Shown piece by piece: positions 35,581 to 47,435 of a stretch of DNA of 64,000 nucleotides. Source of the DNA: Pararge aegeria (taxonomy: Eukaryota; Arthropoda; Insecta; Lepidoptera; Nymphalidae); assembly GCF_905163445.1 (NCBI RefSeq), contig NC_053183.1, forward strand, positions 15,066,001 to 15,130,000. The letters run 5' to 3'. The number at the start of each line of letters is the position of its first letter. Position 1 is the stretch's first letter. The notes beneath the pieces were generated by a model. The model was not told where the DNA came from, did not search any database, and worked only from the letters and a program-made list of their open reading frames with translations. Position numbers and translations under genes: made by a program.

Positions 35581-36618
35581 CGCCACAAACGTACAAAAGT
35601 ATAATTTCCATAAAATATGTTCGATGTGTTTTATCACGCTCTGACAGTTGGAAGTGTGACAAAATACTAGCTAAACAATGAATAACTGTTCCGGCGATAT
35701 ACCACCCGTTTGCTACTTACACAGTGTTTGTATTCCAGGATAAAACTGGTTTTGTTGTGGGTATGTTTCTCTCTTTCCTTCCAACTAACTCTGTTCCAAA
35801 AATCAAGTTGATTGGATAAGTAAAGGTGGTGAAGGAAGGATAAACAAACCAAAAGCAATTTACCATTTATAATATTAGTAAGGATAACATTTATGGGGGT
35901 GGTGTAGGGTGTGAAACTGAAAGGTCTCCACAGTTATATACGAAGTTATCGTAAAGTTACGGAATGACGAATGACACATAAACAGACAATGAAACCTATA
36001 TTATGTTCAGGGAATGATAATATCAGAGGATAGGTACGAGACGCTACACGGTTATGTTATAACTATCAAAGGTACCAAATCATTTGAGCACATATTTCCT
36101 AACTTTGTTATGACGTTATACCATGTTTATTTTACGAATAGAAGGAAAACAAGTTCATTAAACTAAATAGTAAAGAAAAGATTGTTTACATATCAAGATA
36201 TGTAAGAGAAAATTAACTACAGAACGCATATCCAGTCTCTTCGGCAACGAGCATAGGTATGCCTTCGCAAAGCGAACAATACCGCTTGAGTGAACTTATC
36301 AAGGTTTTCAGGACAAAAACACTCTCTTATAATCTTAATATTGTGAAATAAATCAAATAGGAAATAAACATACCAACATACTGTAATGCTGTGCGATTTT
36401 GTATAAAATGATAGTAGTTTATTGTATCTCGTTAAAAGTATGCTTGGACCAGCCAACTTGTTAGAGATTTGTTTCCAACCGATTATGCACTAATATTGTG
36501 ACAACTCTAAACAAAAGCTCAAAAGGAAATGATTTAATGAGCTGCTGCACAAAAGCGGATTTATTCAAGCTTAGGTATTCTTAGTAAATATACATATATA
36601 CAGAAACATATATGTTCA

Positions 36619-36661
36619 TTCGATATTCAATGAAGTGCGTTCGGCTTCATTGAATATCGAA
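36619..36661. repeat. Perfect 17-bp inverted repeat
   Basis: The arms 36619-36635 and 36645-36661 (core 'cgatattcaatgaag') are exact reverse complements around a 9-nt loop, in gene-free DNA. Confidence 0.85.
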
Positions 36662-36984
36662 CCGTGTTTGGAAAATCTAAAGTAGAAAGCAAGCTGAAGT
36701 AAGCAATTTTCTACTTTATGCAATGGTAATATGATCCTATTTTTAACGGAGCCAGTCAATTGCTTTGACACTTTTTCATTGCCTGAACTGACCCTAAGTT
36801 AAGGTTAAATCCCATTTGTTCTATCGGGCACAATTTCATTGGATAAAATAAGTTTTTTTTCCTATTTGTAAACTTCCATAGGAGTTATTATTACTTACAT
36901 TGTTCTACTAAATAAACATATCCAGACTCGTAAAGAGTACTGTATTTCATTTAGGTGTACTTTTTAATCTATTATTTGGATATA

Positions 36985-37320
36985 TTCCGGATGGTTTGAC
37001 GCTCATACGCCGTGAAAGCTGGGAAGGTCACGTGTGGGATCCAGCCCGCCACCTCAATGGTGAGTGCAGTGCCGAGCAGGCTACGAGGCGTAAATAAGAA
37101 TACCTTGACATTCATTTTTGTGCATTCTGGAGAAGAGACTTTTAGGAGCGGTGCAGGGGCTCGAGCTCTTTTTAAAGAAAAAAAACGGATGAACGAGTCT
37201 ACCGGTGATCCTAGAGCGGGCAGTTACCTTGGCCAAAGAATTAGTCTGCCATTTCAAAGTGGCAATGCTGCCAGCATTTAAGGCACTATCGCTGTAAGTG
37301 CGGTGCGGTGGTTTCGGAGA
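36985..37320 (+). repeat. LINE 3'-end fragment
   Basis: The plus strand encodes YAVKAGKVTCGIQPATSM and then SYLGQRISLPFQSGNAASI before a stop. The latter block resembles the C-terminal end of a lepidopteran LINE ORF. The last 150 bp also occurs at 34530-34683. Confidence 0.55.
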
Positions 37321-37819
37321 AGTTTTAATTTTTACTTACTTTTATTTTGCTAAATAGGTTATTTTAAGTTATTTTCGTTTATGAATAAAATTATATTAAT
37401 CTTACTGAGTAAATTAAAATATTTTTTTGACCTAATGTTTGCTATAAACTAAGCCAAACATCCCATTGTCATTAACTACTTTTAAAAAGTATTTACTAAA
37501 TTTTTAAAAAGTATTGAAGACATAAAATTCTTTAAATGATGAAAAATTGTTATGTGCTTTGCGGCACTACAAATAGTTAAGTATGTAATAAATGTAATTT
37601 TTTTATTAGTTGGTAATCTTAAGTACCCTCTGTAAAATCAGATATATACACTATTTCTATCTTAGAAAGTTGGCAAGCCTAACCATAGAACAAATGGAAC
37701 CTACCCGGACTCAAGCCACACACTTAGTTGATTGATTTTCAACGTTAGCTAAAAAAATTCAACTCAGAAATTTACAAATAACGATTCAGTAAATATTATG
37801 TATTTATTAAATATACTAG

Positions 37820-38080
37820 TTTGTTTATATAATAACAATTTTATCTAGTCTTGCTTTGGCAAGTACCATGCTAGACATAGTTATGCGAAAACGTTCCAAG
37901 CCACCAAACAGCAATCTTATTTGGCTCCAAGACGGCTAATAAGTATTATTTTTAATATCTTATTATATTTTCCTTTACAATATAATTATTTTTAAGCGAT
38001 AAGGCCGCCTATTATACCTTTTCTTAATTTTTTTTCTATATTGCTCTCTCTTTGGTGTACAATAAAGTCAATTTGACTTG
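37820..38080 (+). repeat. LINE-like tail
   Basis: 'gcgataaggccgcctattat' through 'tggtgtacaataaagtcaat' is a motif I know as a frequent lepidopteran retroelement 3' end. The rest of 37.3-39.0 kb shows no gene. Confidence 0.45.
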
Positions 38081-39054
38081 ATTTTATTTGAGAAAAATAT
38101 TGATATTTATGAAAATCTGCGTAATTTTATGAGATTTCATTGTACCTATTACTTCTGTTTCGCGCATACTGCTTGCCTAAAAGAGATCATGCGCATGCGC
38201 TGTGGGTTGAACCTTGAGAATTCAAATACACAAAAATAACTTCAGAGGACTGAGACATTATTGCCGAAATGATGAAAGGAATCAAAAATTGTCCAATCGC
38301 GTCAAGAATATAGAGATTAATCATGGCATATAAAAGCAAAACGCTAGAAAATTATATATTAAAGAAGATTTGATATTTAATTGTAATCAATATTGTGATA
38401 TTGAGTCTTGATTTTGTATTTAACATTTAAGAATTTGGTTCTCCTAATGACTTATGATCTGAAAAACATTGTAAATTAGTCTTCTTTCTCAGATATTAAT
38501 TATATTATACTAGAATGCGGTAGAGTATTGTCGTAGTATATTTATTTCTATTGATCCACTTTTATATTAAAGAATAGGCAAGTTATTCAATTTTTTTTTT
38601 AAATTAACGAAACAATGTGCAAAGCACATAAAAAAAGAATTTCAATCGAGGTGCCTTAAACATATGGCGACTGTGAACTTGGCTTTTTAAATTTTGGCTC
38701 CTGATTGTTCAACAGACGTCGTCGACGGCCGTGTCTAGGCCGGTGGAAAACGGAGACTCACTATTTTCTAAAATCGAATAACTTATGGTCGGTTTTATTA
38801 TGAATTTTGTGTAACTTTATGCAACTTGTGGGCCAGAACGTTTTTGCGTAACCACGTCAGTTTAAGACCCCAGCACTCTTATAACAACTATCCAACGGCA
38901 CGCGATCCCTCGCTTGAGATGAAGTCAGTCAAGTTGAGGTCAAGTCGTTGAAATAGTACCATAACGCGTAAGTGTATTTAAGTAATATTTGAGTACCACG
39001 TAAGTACACGTCTTACTTAGTCCTTTACTCTTCCAATAATTTTAAATGACAATG

Positions 39055-39545
39055 TGAGATGGTGATAACAAAAAAAACCTGCTACGTTTTTTGTGGGCTT
39101 CTTGTTCGACCAGGACTTGTTTGGAACCCTCGTAGCACTAGTTTTAAGTTAACGAATATGGTTATCGCTATCATCTCACCAGTGTACTTCTCATGATGGA
39201 GATGGAGATGTCTCTTAAAAAGTTCAAAGTTTCTATTAAACGTAAGCTTACAGAAAAGTCCTATTATAGTATAAAGGACTACGTAATCGATAAAAAAGCT
39301 TGGGTGTAAATTATTGCTCTAACCAGGTTGCTCTTCTAATAATTTTAAATTACATTGTGAGATGGTGATAACAAAAAAATAAACACCCGGCTAAGTTTGT
39401 TGTGGGCTCTTGTGCGCGTTTGGAACACTCGTAGCACTAGTTTTAAGTTTACGAATATGGTTATCGCTATCATCTCATGTAATGAACGCATCAAAAGTGC
39501 CACCTATGGGCTTACTTAAATAAAGATATTTTTGACTTTGACTTT
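39055..39545 (+). repeat. LINE family A tails, two head-to-tail copies
   Basis: 39055-39180 and 39345-39480 both run from 'tgtgagatggtgataacaaa' to 'ttatcgctatcatctca'. Between them (39208-39309) the plus strand encodes MSLKKFKVSIKRKLTE, then KAWV and a stop: the C-terminus of a LINE ORF2. The second copy ends 'gcttacttaaataaagatat' plus a (TTTGAC)n tail. Confidence 0.7.
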
Positions 39546-40640
39546 CCCGAAAACTATTACGTTAAAATGAAAAAAAAACCGCATTATGAACAAAAGTGAG
39601 CTGTGGACCATTTTTTCTTATTTTTTTTCATTTTAAACTTAATATTCTGAGTAGTACGACCAGTTCTACATTATGGATCTTTAACAATACCTATTTAACT
39701 GTGAGTAAAAATAAATGTTAGTTACCCGTTGTGACTATCAATGATGCAGGGGACATCAAGAATATTAGAGACCAAGTCGCCGCGTTCTAGTACTAAGCGC
39801 ATACGATTTACTTTTACAATCAGTAGAGTTTTTGGCAGTTTATACATTTAAAAAGTAAAATGGTATTAAGATGTTTGATCATCACATCAACCATTTACCG
39901 GCTATAATACTACAGGGCACGGGTCTCCTCCCTCAATGAGAAGCGTTTAGTCCACCATAACAATTCTTTAAATTATGAAAAATTGCTGTGCTTGGGGCAC
40001 AATAAATACTTAAAAAAATATATATATTAATAGTTTTTTTTATTTTTTAAACTCTACTCTTTATTACCCTATCGAGTAGTTTTCTAGTCTATAGATTATA
40101 AAATGTAAATTTTAAGATTTAATCGCTGACTCGCAAATTCTTATCTACTGGTTTTTATTTTTCAAGAGTTTTGTTAAAAGTATTTCTAAACAAAATAGAG
40201 TTTTAAAACCAAGTTTTTAGTTCCATTTCGATTTGATACAGTGTTTTGAAACACGAAATCGACTCTAGGAGTGACGACAAATAATGATTTCGACAAGCCT
40301 CTACCTAAACGAAAATTTGAAATAGGGAATGGTGACATTTGTTTTCGTACAAGCTGATCATCGCCTTGTCTGTGTCCATGCCATAGACACACTACTAAAA
40401 CTTTGCGTTTGTAGGGCGATTCTTAAATTCTACAATATTATGGTTTGTCGTATCCTGTCTCTCACTTATGGTATATTATGTAAAACCTACACATATGTTC
40501 TATAAGAGAGAGGGTGTTTTGCGCAGTAGATGATTATTATTCCGGCTGTTTGAATTTTGTTATGACTCAATACGCATTGCGTGACGTCGGATAGTTAGCG
40601 TGTTACAAGTATGTTTCCGGCCTAAGGCACTAAAATCTCT

Positions 40641-43600
40641 TCACTGGTACTGGCTCGGGGCGCTGGAAGATACTTTTTCGAGCTTTTCAAAATGTTTCCT
40701 CGCGTTCCTGATGTTGATGAGAGCTGCCTCGGAGGGGATCTTGGGGTCGGACATTTCGACCATGACGTATGTGTTGCTCGTAAACCCATCAATAAAGGCC
40801 GCGAATACGCTATTTCTCACCTGTAAACAGGAAATATACAAAATCAAATATTTGTAATCAATAAAATCAAATATGTTATTTCCTAACTTTACGCTTTTAC
40901 ACCATGATCCCTAAGGTAATTCTTGACCTACCAATACATACATTTAAAAAATGTGTAAAAACACATCTAATACAGCGAGGTTACAATACATTTGATGAAT
41001 TCCTTAATGAGCAACAAAGCTCGCTCTCATCTCCCGCAAGATAGAAAAATGATTGTAAATGTTTATGTTGGAAAAGAGCAACTACTGAGTTTCTTGCCGG
41101 CTCTTCTCGGTAGAATCTGCTTTCCAAACCGGTGGCAGAGTCAATATGTTGGAAAAGAGCAACTACTGAGTTTCTTGCCGGCTCTTCTCGGTAGAATCTG
41201 CTTTCCGAGCCGTTGGTAGAGTCAATACAAACAAACAAACCTGACGTTTCAAAAGTGCTTATAAAGTATTCCTACTTGAAATAAATGAATTTTGAATTTG
41301 TTTTTTAAGTTCCTGAATGTCATACAAATCTGTCATTACTTCAAAAATTATTGCTGAATGGTTAAAACCGTTTTGTAATTAAGTTTTAAAAAAATCAGAA
41401 AAATTATGCATGGCAAAAGTTTCTAATTATTGAATAATAATTTAAATCTAGCTATTAAAACATTTTTAGTAATACTACCTATGTAGGTACTTTTTTATTT
41501 AGTTTTGTTTTGGAATATATATAATCCTCTACTGTGTAGTAACCTTTTTTACATAGACTTTCCTTGATTTGAACCTCCCTTCTGGTAAATTTAGAGCTTC
41601 TGATGGAATTTTGTTATACAATCGTACGCGTAAAAATTAATCGTAATTATTGTGTGTAGATGTGTGTTAAATGTGCCGTGTGATACTCTTCCCACGGGTG
41701 TCATACGAGGCGACTAAGATGATATAACGGAAAACGGTCAGCAGCTCCTCTGTGCTACTACTACTAAGTACTGCGATCAACAACCTGTCTGCCCCGCGTG
41801 GTGATTATGGGCAAATCCTCCCATTAAGAGAGGCCTTTAGTCCAACAGTGGACTGGCATAGGCTGTATTAGATTAGCTTTCGTAGGGCAGAGTTCGAATC
41901 CGAGCACGCACTTCCAACTTTTCTAAGTTATGTGTGTAAGGAATTAAAATATCACTTGCTTCAACGGTAAAAGAAAACATCGTGAGGAAACCTGCATGCC
42001 TAAAAGTTCTCCATAACGTAGTCAAAGGCGTGTGATGCCCACCAATCCTCACTGGGCCAGCGTGGTGGACTACAGCCTTTACTCCTTCTCACTGTGGGAG
42101 GAGACTCGTGCCCTGTAGTAGGCTGGTAATGGGTTGATATTGATGACGGCCGATTGGCGCAGTTTGCAGCGACCCTGCTTTCTGAGTCCAAGGCCGTGGG
42201 TTTGATCCCCACTACGATGAGTATGATGAGCATAAATGTTTTTCAGTGTCCGGGTGTTTTTTATGTATATACTAAGGTATTTATGTATATTATTCATAAA
42301 AATATTCATCAGTCATCTTAGTACCTATAACACAAGCTACGCTTACTTTGGCGTCTAGATGGCGATGAGTGTATTGTCCTAGTATATTTATTTATTTTAT
42401 TTGTTTGATATGATGAGTAGTGCCTTCTCTCACATTTAAAACCCTTACGATGTTAACAAGCAATAGTAATTTCTTTTTTATATTCCGTACGAAGCCTTTT
42501 CCTCAAGATGAGAAGTTTCTAAGTCGTTCTTTTTTTCTACCTTGTAGACCCAAATAAATGATACTTGGGTGTTCGGCTTTCCTTAATAGCTTTTTTTTCC
42601 GAAACTGTTATTTTATTTGTTTTTTACCAACAAGAATAAATTTTGGTTCTGCGACAGTCTTCCAACAGGTGGCGGTTGATTTTGCACATGGGCGTTTCAA
42701 CATTGGCAAATAACAATTTAGTGAATATTATTATAAATAAACAACAATATCTATAACGAACTGCAAGAAAATAGGTTAAACCATCCTAGTGAGCAAATTA
42801 CAAAAACCATTCACCTCCATGCTTTGGAACTGGGCCGCTAGCTTGGAACAGGACAGTTTGAACTGTTTAACGATGTTCGAGACTTTTTCGAACCGATGCG
42901 CGTCACGGTGCGGCCGCCTTTGGCAGTGTGACACCACAAGAAAAGTAGCCCGCTCAAACAAAAGTACCTGGAATAGAAAAAAAAACTTTACTAGCCACTT
43001 TAGTGGGTTTCTTTATGAGTACCGAAACACTCTTAATAGAGCAGAACAAAGTTATACCTTGTTAAAAAGTTATGAATATTTTGGTTAACCTATCCACCAT
43101 TTTTATTTATTTCCAAGATTGCACCCACACATTGGTAATTATATTAATCCATAGCTGGCATCACTACAAGTCTCTATAGGTGCATTAGGTACTAAAATAT
43201 TCAAACCCCTATGGTTAAAACCTTTATTGGCTTACAATTGAAAGAAAATATATATTAATTTTTAAATACATAATTTTCACTTAAATATTTTACAATAAAT
43301 TGAATATTGGATACCAGACCTTTTTATAACAATTTCTAAGCTAACGGTTACTGAAATAAAAAGTGTGAAAATAGCATAAACCAAACTCCTAATATGGAAA
43401 TGGTACCAAATACTATTAGTTTTTACCAGTTTTGTACCAAAGTATTAAAATTAACAAAGAAAAACAATTATTAAGTACCTCATCTGCATCCACGATAGCT
43501 GCAAACTGCTTTAGTGAAGATTCTAATGCTTTGACATTAGGTATTAATTTGTAAACTATGCTTGACCATGCCCTGGAAATAAAATATATAAATAACAAAC

Positions 43601-46600
43601 CTACTTTTAATTTTTATAGAACCAATATTTTCTACCACTCGTGGGCAATATGGTGTTAGCTGAAGTATTACTCTGATTATGATTGACTTTAATCATCAAT
43701 ATTTAAAGATCTTCAACATATACATATTATGTAATATTGATGTTGAGTCCTTAAAATTGAATGTAAAAAAACTAAACAGTTATTACAACTCTTTTAATAT
43801 AATACAAGAATCATTAACTTTTTTAACAAACAAAACCAATGACCAACTTTATTAACCATAATTGGTGTTTTTTTAGCCTCAGTAAACACAGTAGTAGCGG
43901 TAGTTTTGAGGGACTAAGTTCAGAATATCACATACATGAGAAAGGTTTGCCACTGCAGCATATTATAGTCTTTAGAGACTAACAGGCTAAGGACAGCCAA
44001 CCCAAAAATTCGTAGTAATGGGTACCAATCAGTCTATATGCACACAACATGAATTGAATTACTAAATACATGATTGGGTCTACTGTATGTCATGCAGCAC
44101 GGGACCAGTCATGATTGGCCATAAGTTAATCTGTCAGCATTTTGACTATCAAAATAAACATATGCGGGGCACACTTCATAAGCCATTCCCACCGAGGCAA
44201 TATCTTTGTTAAGCTATTTTTGAGCAGTAGTTATGCTTCTGTGTATTTATCGTTTGCTGGCTGAGGAATATGATGACAGTGTTGTCAATAATTCTTCTGA
44301 AGAGATTATTGTAATAAAAAACAATTCTAACACAGAAATAATTCTAGTTCTTACTTGTATAGAGTTTCATCCCATATACTAGTTCGGAAGCAAGTACATT
44401 CAAGAGGTCGAGAGAGCCTTTTGAGATCCTCTTCACGTGATCTGAACATTTCTTCTTGCCTTTCTTCAGCTACTAAGTCCATTTTGTGTACTAGACAAAA
44501 TATTCTTGCTTCTGGAGAATTCTAAAAAGATTTTAACGAGTTAATAAACAATGTTTGACGCTGGAACAATATTGGCCTGATTGGTCAAACAATTGTATTA
44601 GCATGCAAGATAGAGTGTTAGCGAAAATCGGAGAGAATTCAGCAAAGTATCAAATTGATCACAAACTGAAAGTTAACATTAAAAAATCAGAAATAGATTG
44701 ATCAAATCCAAATTGAACAGGTTCATTTACAATGCTTATTCACCCACAGAGCATGTAATATATATATATTAATTGTGCACAAACTACAATATGAAGTTAT
44801 GTAGTGGTTAGATAGACTTAGGGTCAAAGTGCCAACATTTCTAGCAGATAAATAAATATTAGCTTCATGCCAATACCAATCTATTTGTATTAAATAAGGA
44901 CATATTTTTGTTATTTATGATCCAGAAATAATAAACTTTGGTACATTTTGAGTTAGGGACAATAGATTTTATATGTGGGCTTTATATACCTGTAAAATAG
45001 CTTCCAAACATGATTGGTAATAATGTGTATCTTTTTCCATTTCTCTGCTTTCAACATCAAACACATAAATGAGAACTTCCACATTTCTGAATATATTGTC
45101 TCTCTGTGATGCAAAGTAATTTTCCATGAACGCCTCTTGCCCTCCGCAGTCCCATAGGTTGAGGACAAGATTGCCCAAGAATCGTACATGGGAATGTTCA
45201 ACATCAACTGTAACAGAAATTTATAATTAAATGGCACTAACTGTTGTTTCTAGGTTTATATTTGCTAAGTCCTTTACTCTATCAAAACCATTAAATCTGC
45301 AGTTCTTTAACTGATTTTATATAGCCAATAAATGTTTACTAGTACTCTTTGATTATATTTCTTTACCATGAGCATGCATTGATATACAAAGATTACACAC
45401 CCTGATGTTCTGTAATCTTTGTATATAATTTACTTTTATATACAAAGATTACAGAACATCAGGGTGTGGAGGGTTTCATACTTACAACCCTTTTTGTAAT
45501 CTTTACATTCTAACTACTGAACCAAAAGCCATTCCAGTAACTTTAAAGTAGGACCTCATAGGAATTGTCATCATTAGATTATTACTGTGCAAAGGCCAAA
45601 AGGCTCTCTCAATAATTACTCAACATGACTCAATAATGACTGAATGATAACCATTTTATTTGTCAACATTTCGGTCAACAGCTCCAAATATAATACAATG
45701 CATTGCACCAAGTCACACAATCTACCTCCATGTTCTTGAACCTTAATCCTTATTTATAATATAAATATGGAAGTGTGTGTGTTTGTCCTTTCTGTACATG
45801 CTAAGGAGTAAGTTGAAAGGATGTCAAGTAACAAAGGCTACTATTTATCCCAGGAAAACAAACCGTTCCCACAGGATTTGTAAAAATAACTGTAGTAAAC
45901 TCAGGCAACAGCCAGTTAGAAATAATTGTTCCATATTTTCATTATCATTCTAGTAATAATTGTAAAATCTGTATCAGATATAACCAATAATTAGGTGTAT
46001 TAAATAATAATAATAATGCTAAAAGAGTGAGTCAATTCAAGCTTCTGTTACAAATATAAATAATGTTACTTACAAGGGAATGTGCCTTTGGGAACTTTAT
46101 AATATAAACCTTATTTAAGTAAGGCTACAGTAACCTTTAGTGAATCATAAGTGTATTTAAAATCAACATGTTTTGCTAATAAATGTTGTATACCTTGATG
46201 TTTAGAATACTTTATTTTCTCTCCATCTCTTTTCAATAATTTGACATTCAAGAAAAAACTATGTGTAATAATGCAACCGTTTAAAGAGCTCCCCCTTCCC
46301 AGTTCCCTGAGTGAAAGAAGAATCATTCAAAAAGGCCCAAGAAGTTCAGCATTTGTAAATATTTGTCAAATATATCTTGAAATAAAAAACCCTGCCTTAT
46401 TGGAAATATTGGTTGATACAAATTGGAATTAATGAGTTAATTATTATACATACCTAAATTAATGATCAGTCCTGAATATTTGTTTCTTGTTAGAAGTAAT
46501 AGATTATGTAGAATGTAAACTTACTTGTGGCCCCTAGTCTCCTAGTGTCTCTAGCAATATAGTTGGCAAATATGATAGACCTCATACTCGTCTTACCGGA

Positions 46601-46721
46601 ACCACTCTTCCCCATCAACAGAACCTTAAATATAACATATCAGAGGCCTTAGTAACAGCAACAAATATTACAGCATGCAATTCGTTAGATGGGATTTCTA
46701 TTTGCATACCTTTTTCTTCAT
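40641..46721 (-). CDS. RagA-B: Rag GTPase A (RagA/Gtr1 type), seven coding exons
   Basis: Coding exons on the minus strand are 46710-46721, 46525-46624, 44990-45207, 44355-44521, 43479-43572, 42815-42967 and 40641-40820, for 924 nt or 307 aa; all phases close. G1 is GKSGSGKT (9-16), G3 WDCGGQ (56-61), G4 HKMD (122-125). The Gtr1/RagA C-terminal domain is continuous: [66 protein letters not shown]. An in-frame stop upstream of MKKK supports the start; it lacks the first five residues of human RagA. RagA pairs with RagC on the lysosome and recruits mTORC1 in response to amino acids (family knowledge). The tail after KLEKV (SSSAPSQYQ) is diverged. Intron 2 contains a perfect 32-bp hairpin. It lies head-to-head with HBS1. 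Confidence 0.96.
40925..41300 (+). repeat. LINE family B, 3' end with an 81-bp tandem duplication
   Basis: It opens with 'gtgtaaaaacacatctaata' ([11 protein letters not shown]), then the 3' UTR. The 3' UTR block starting 'tatgttggaaaagagcaact' is present twice, at 41064-41144 and 41145-41225. It lies in the last intron of RagA, antisense to that gene. Confidence 0.75.
41640..41870 (+). repeat. LINE fragment
   Basis: 'cccacgggtgtcatacgagg' and 'gaggcctttagtccaacagt' mark the decayed 3' end of a LINE. Part is shared with 19425-19555. It lies in the last RagA intron. Confidence 0.5.
41872..42145 (+). repeat. Metulj-like SINE
   Basis: B box 'gagttcgaatcc', then 'cttgcttcaacggtaaaaga', 'cctgcatgcctaaaagttct', 'tggtggactac' and 'aggctggtaatgggttgat'. 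It is directly followed by a SINE of another family. Confidence 0.8.
42146..42400 (+). repeat. SINE family 2, complete-looking copy
   Basis: The tRNA-like head 'ggccgattggcgcagtttgc' with B-box-like 'gggtttgatcccc' is followed by 'tttatgtatattattcat', 'acctataacacaagctacgc' and 'gtattgtcctagtatattt'. It is the reference copy in this window for the tails at 7310, 30825 and 60040. Confidence 0.75.
45396..45468. repeat. Perfect 32-bp inverted repeat
   Basis: The arms 45396-45427 and 45437-45468 are exact reverse complements around a 9-nt loop, in RagA intron 2. The inner part of the right arm ('tatacaaagattaca') also occurs as a direct copy just left of the hairpin at 45382-45396. Confidence 0.93.
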
Positions 46722-47180
46722 GTTAACCAACTTGTTTGGGGCCAGGGTCTAAGATCAAAAACCAGAACCAGTATCTAGTATTTAGTGTTACTGCAATAAA
46801 ATCTTTTGCAACTTTGTACAAGTTCCTTAGAAGTATTTATCTGATTTCTTTCACAATGGAACTGTGTTGATAGAAATTAAATATTCATCAAAAACTAAAA
46901 CAGAGTACAGAGTAGTGGGCGTTGCGTTCTATTAAATTATTGCTTGATTGATTTACACGATTTACGATACCTACGACTGCAAATTAAAAACGAAATATAA
47001 ATTGACTGACAGTCATTGACATATTTTGTAATTTGACATCTCTATCGTTCTCTATCTATCGTTTTTGCTTTTGGTCTATGATCATGATCGACGATGATTT
47101 TTGTCTCTTCGGTTTCGATAGACACGGAAGTTTGAAGTGCGTGGTAGTAACTTTCACCTCTTTTAAATAAGCGTTTAATT

Positions 47181-47213
<33 letters not shown>

Positions 47214-47435
47214 TTACGGCTGTACGATGTTATATCTTTGCCTTTTTCTTAACGGAAAGAAAAACGAAAAAATAAATTAATGAAACCTGTCAACCTGTTT
47301 TGTTAAACTGTCATTGTCATATTTTGAATTAAAAATCTGAATTTTATTATTTCAATGTAATTTGCAATATCGTGTTGAATCTATGAAAACGCAACATGTG
47401 TTTAGAGAAGTAGTTTTCATTTTTAGATCTGCAAC
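46722..47435. promoter_or_regulatory. Bidirectional intergenic region RagA / HBS1
   Basis: The two start codons are 714 bases apart, in opposite directions. The interval holds a (TAA)n run at 47180-47209. A splice acceptor-like 'catttttag' ends at 47426, nine bases before the HBS1 ATG, suggesting a noncoding first exon for HBS1. No clear TATA box. Confidence 0.5.
47180..47209 (+). repeat. (TAA)n microsatellite
   Basis: About ten uninterrupted TAA units lie in the RagA/HBS1 intergenic region. Confidence 0.9.

Noticed and set aside
38700..38780. Possible exon after an acceptor-like 'gattgttcaacag'
   Set aside because: It is a single short open stretch ending in a stop, with no partner exon found.
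46111..46326. Minus-strand frame of 71 codons in a RagA intron
   Set aside because: It lies within the intron of a gene on the same strand, lacks usable splice sites in the RagA frame and matches no family.
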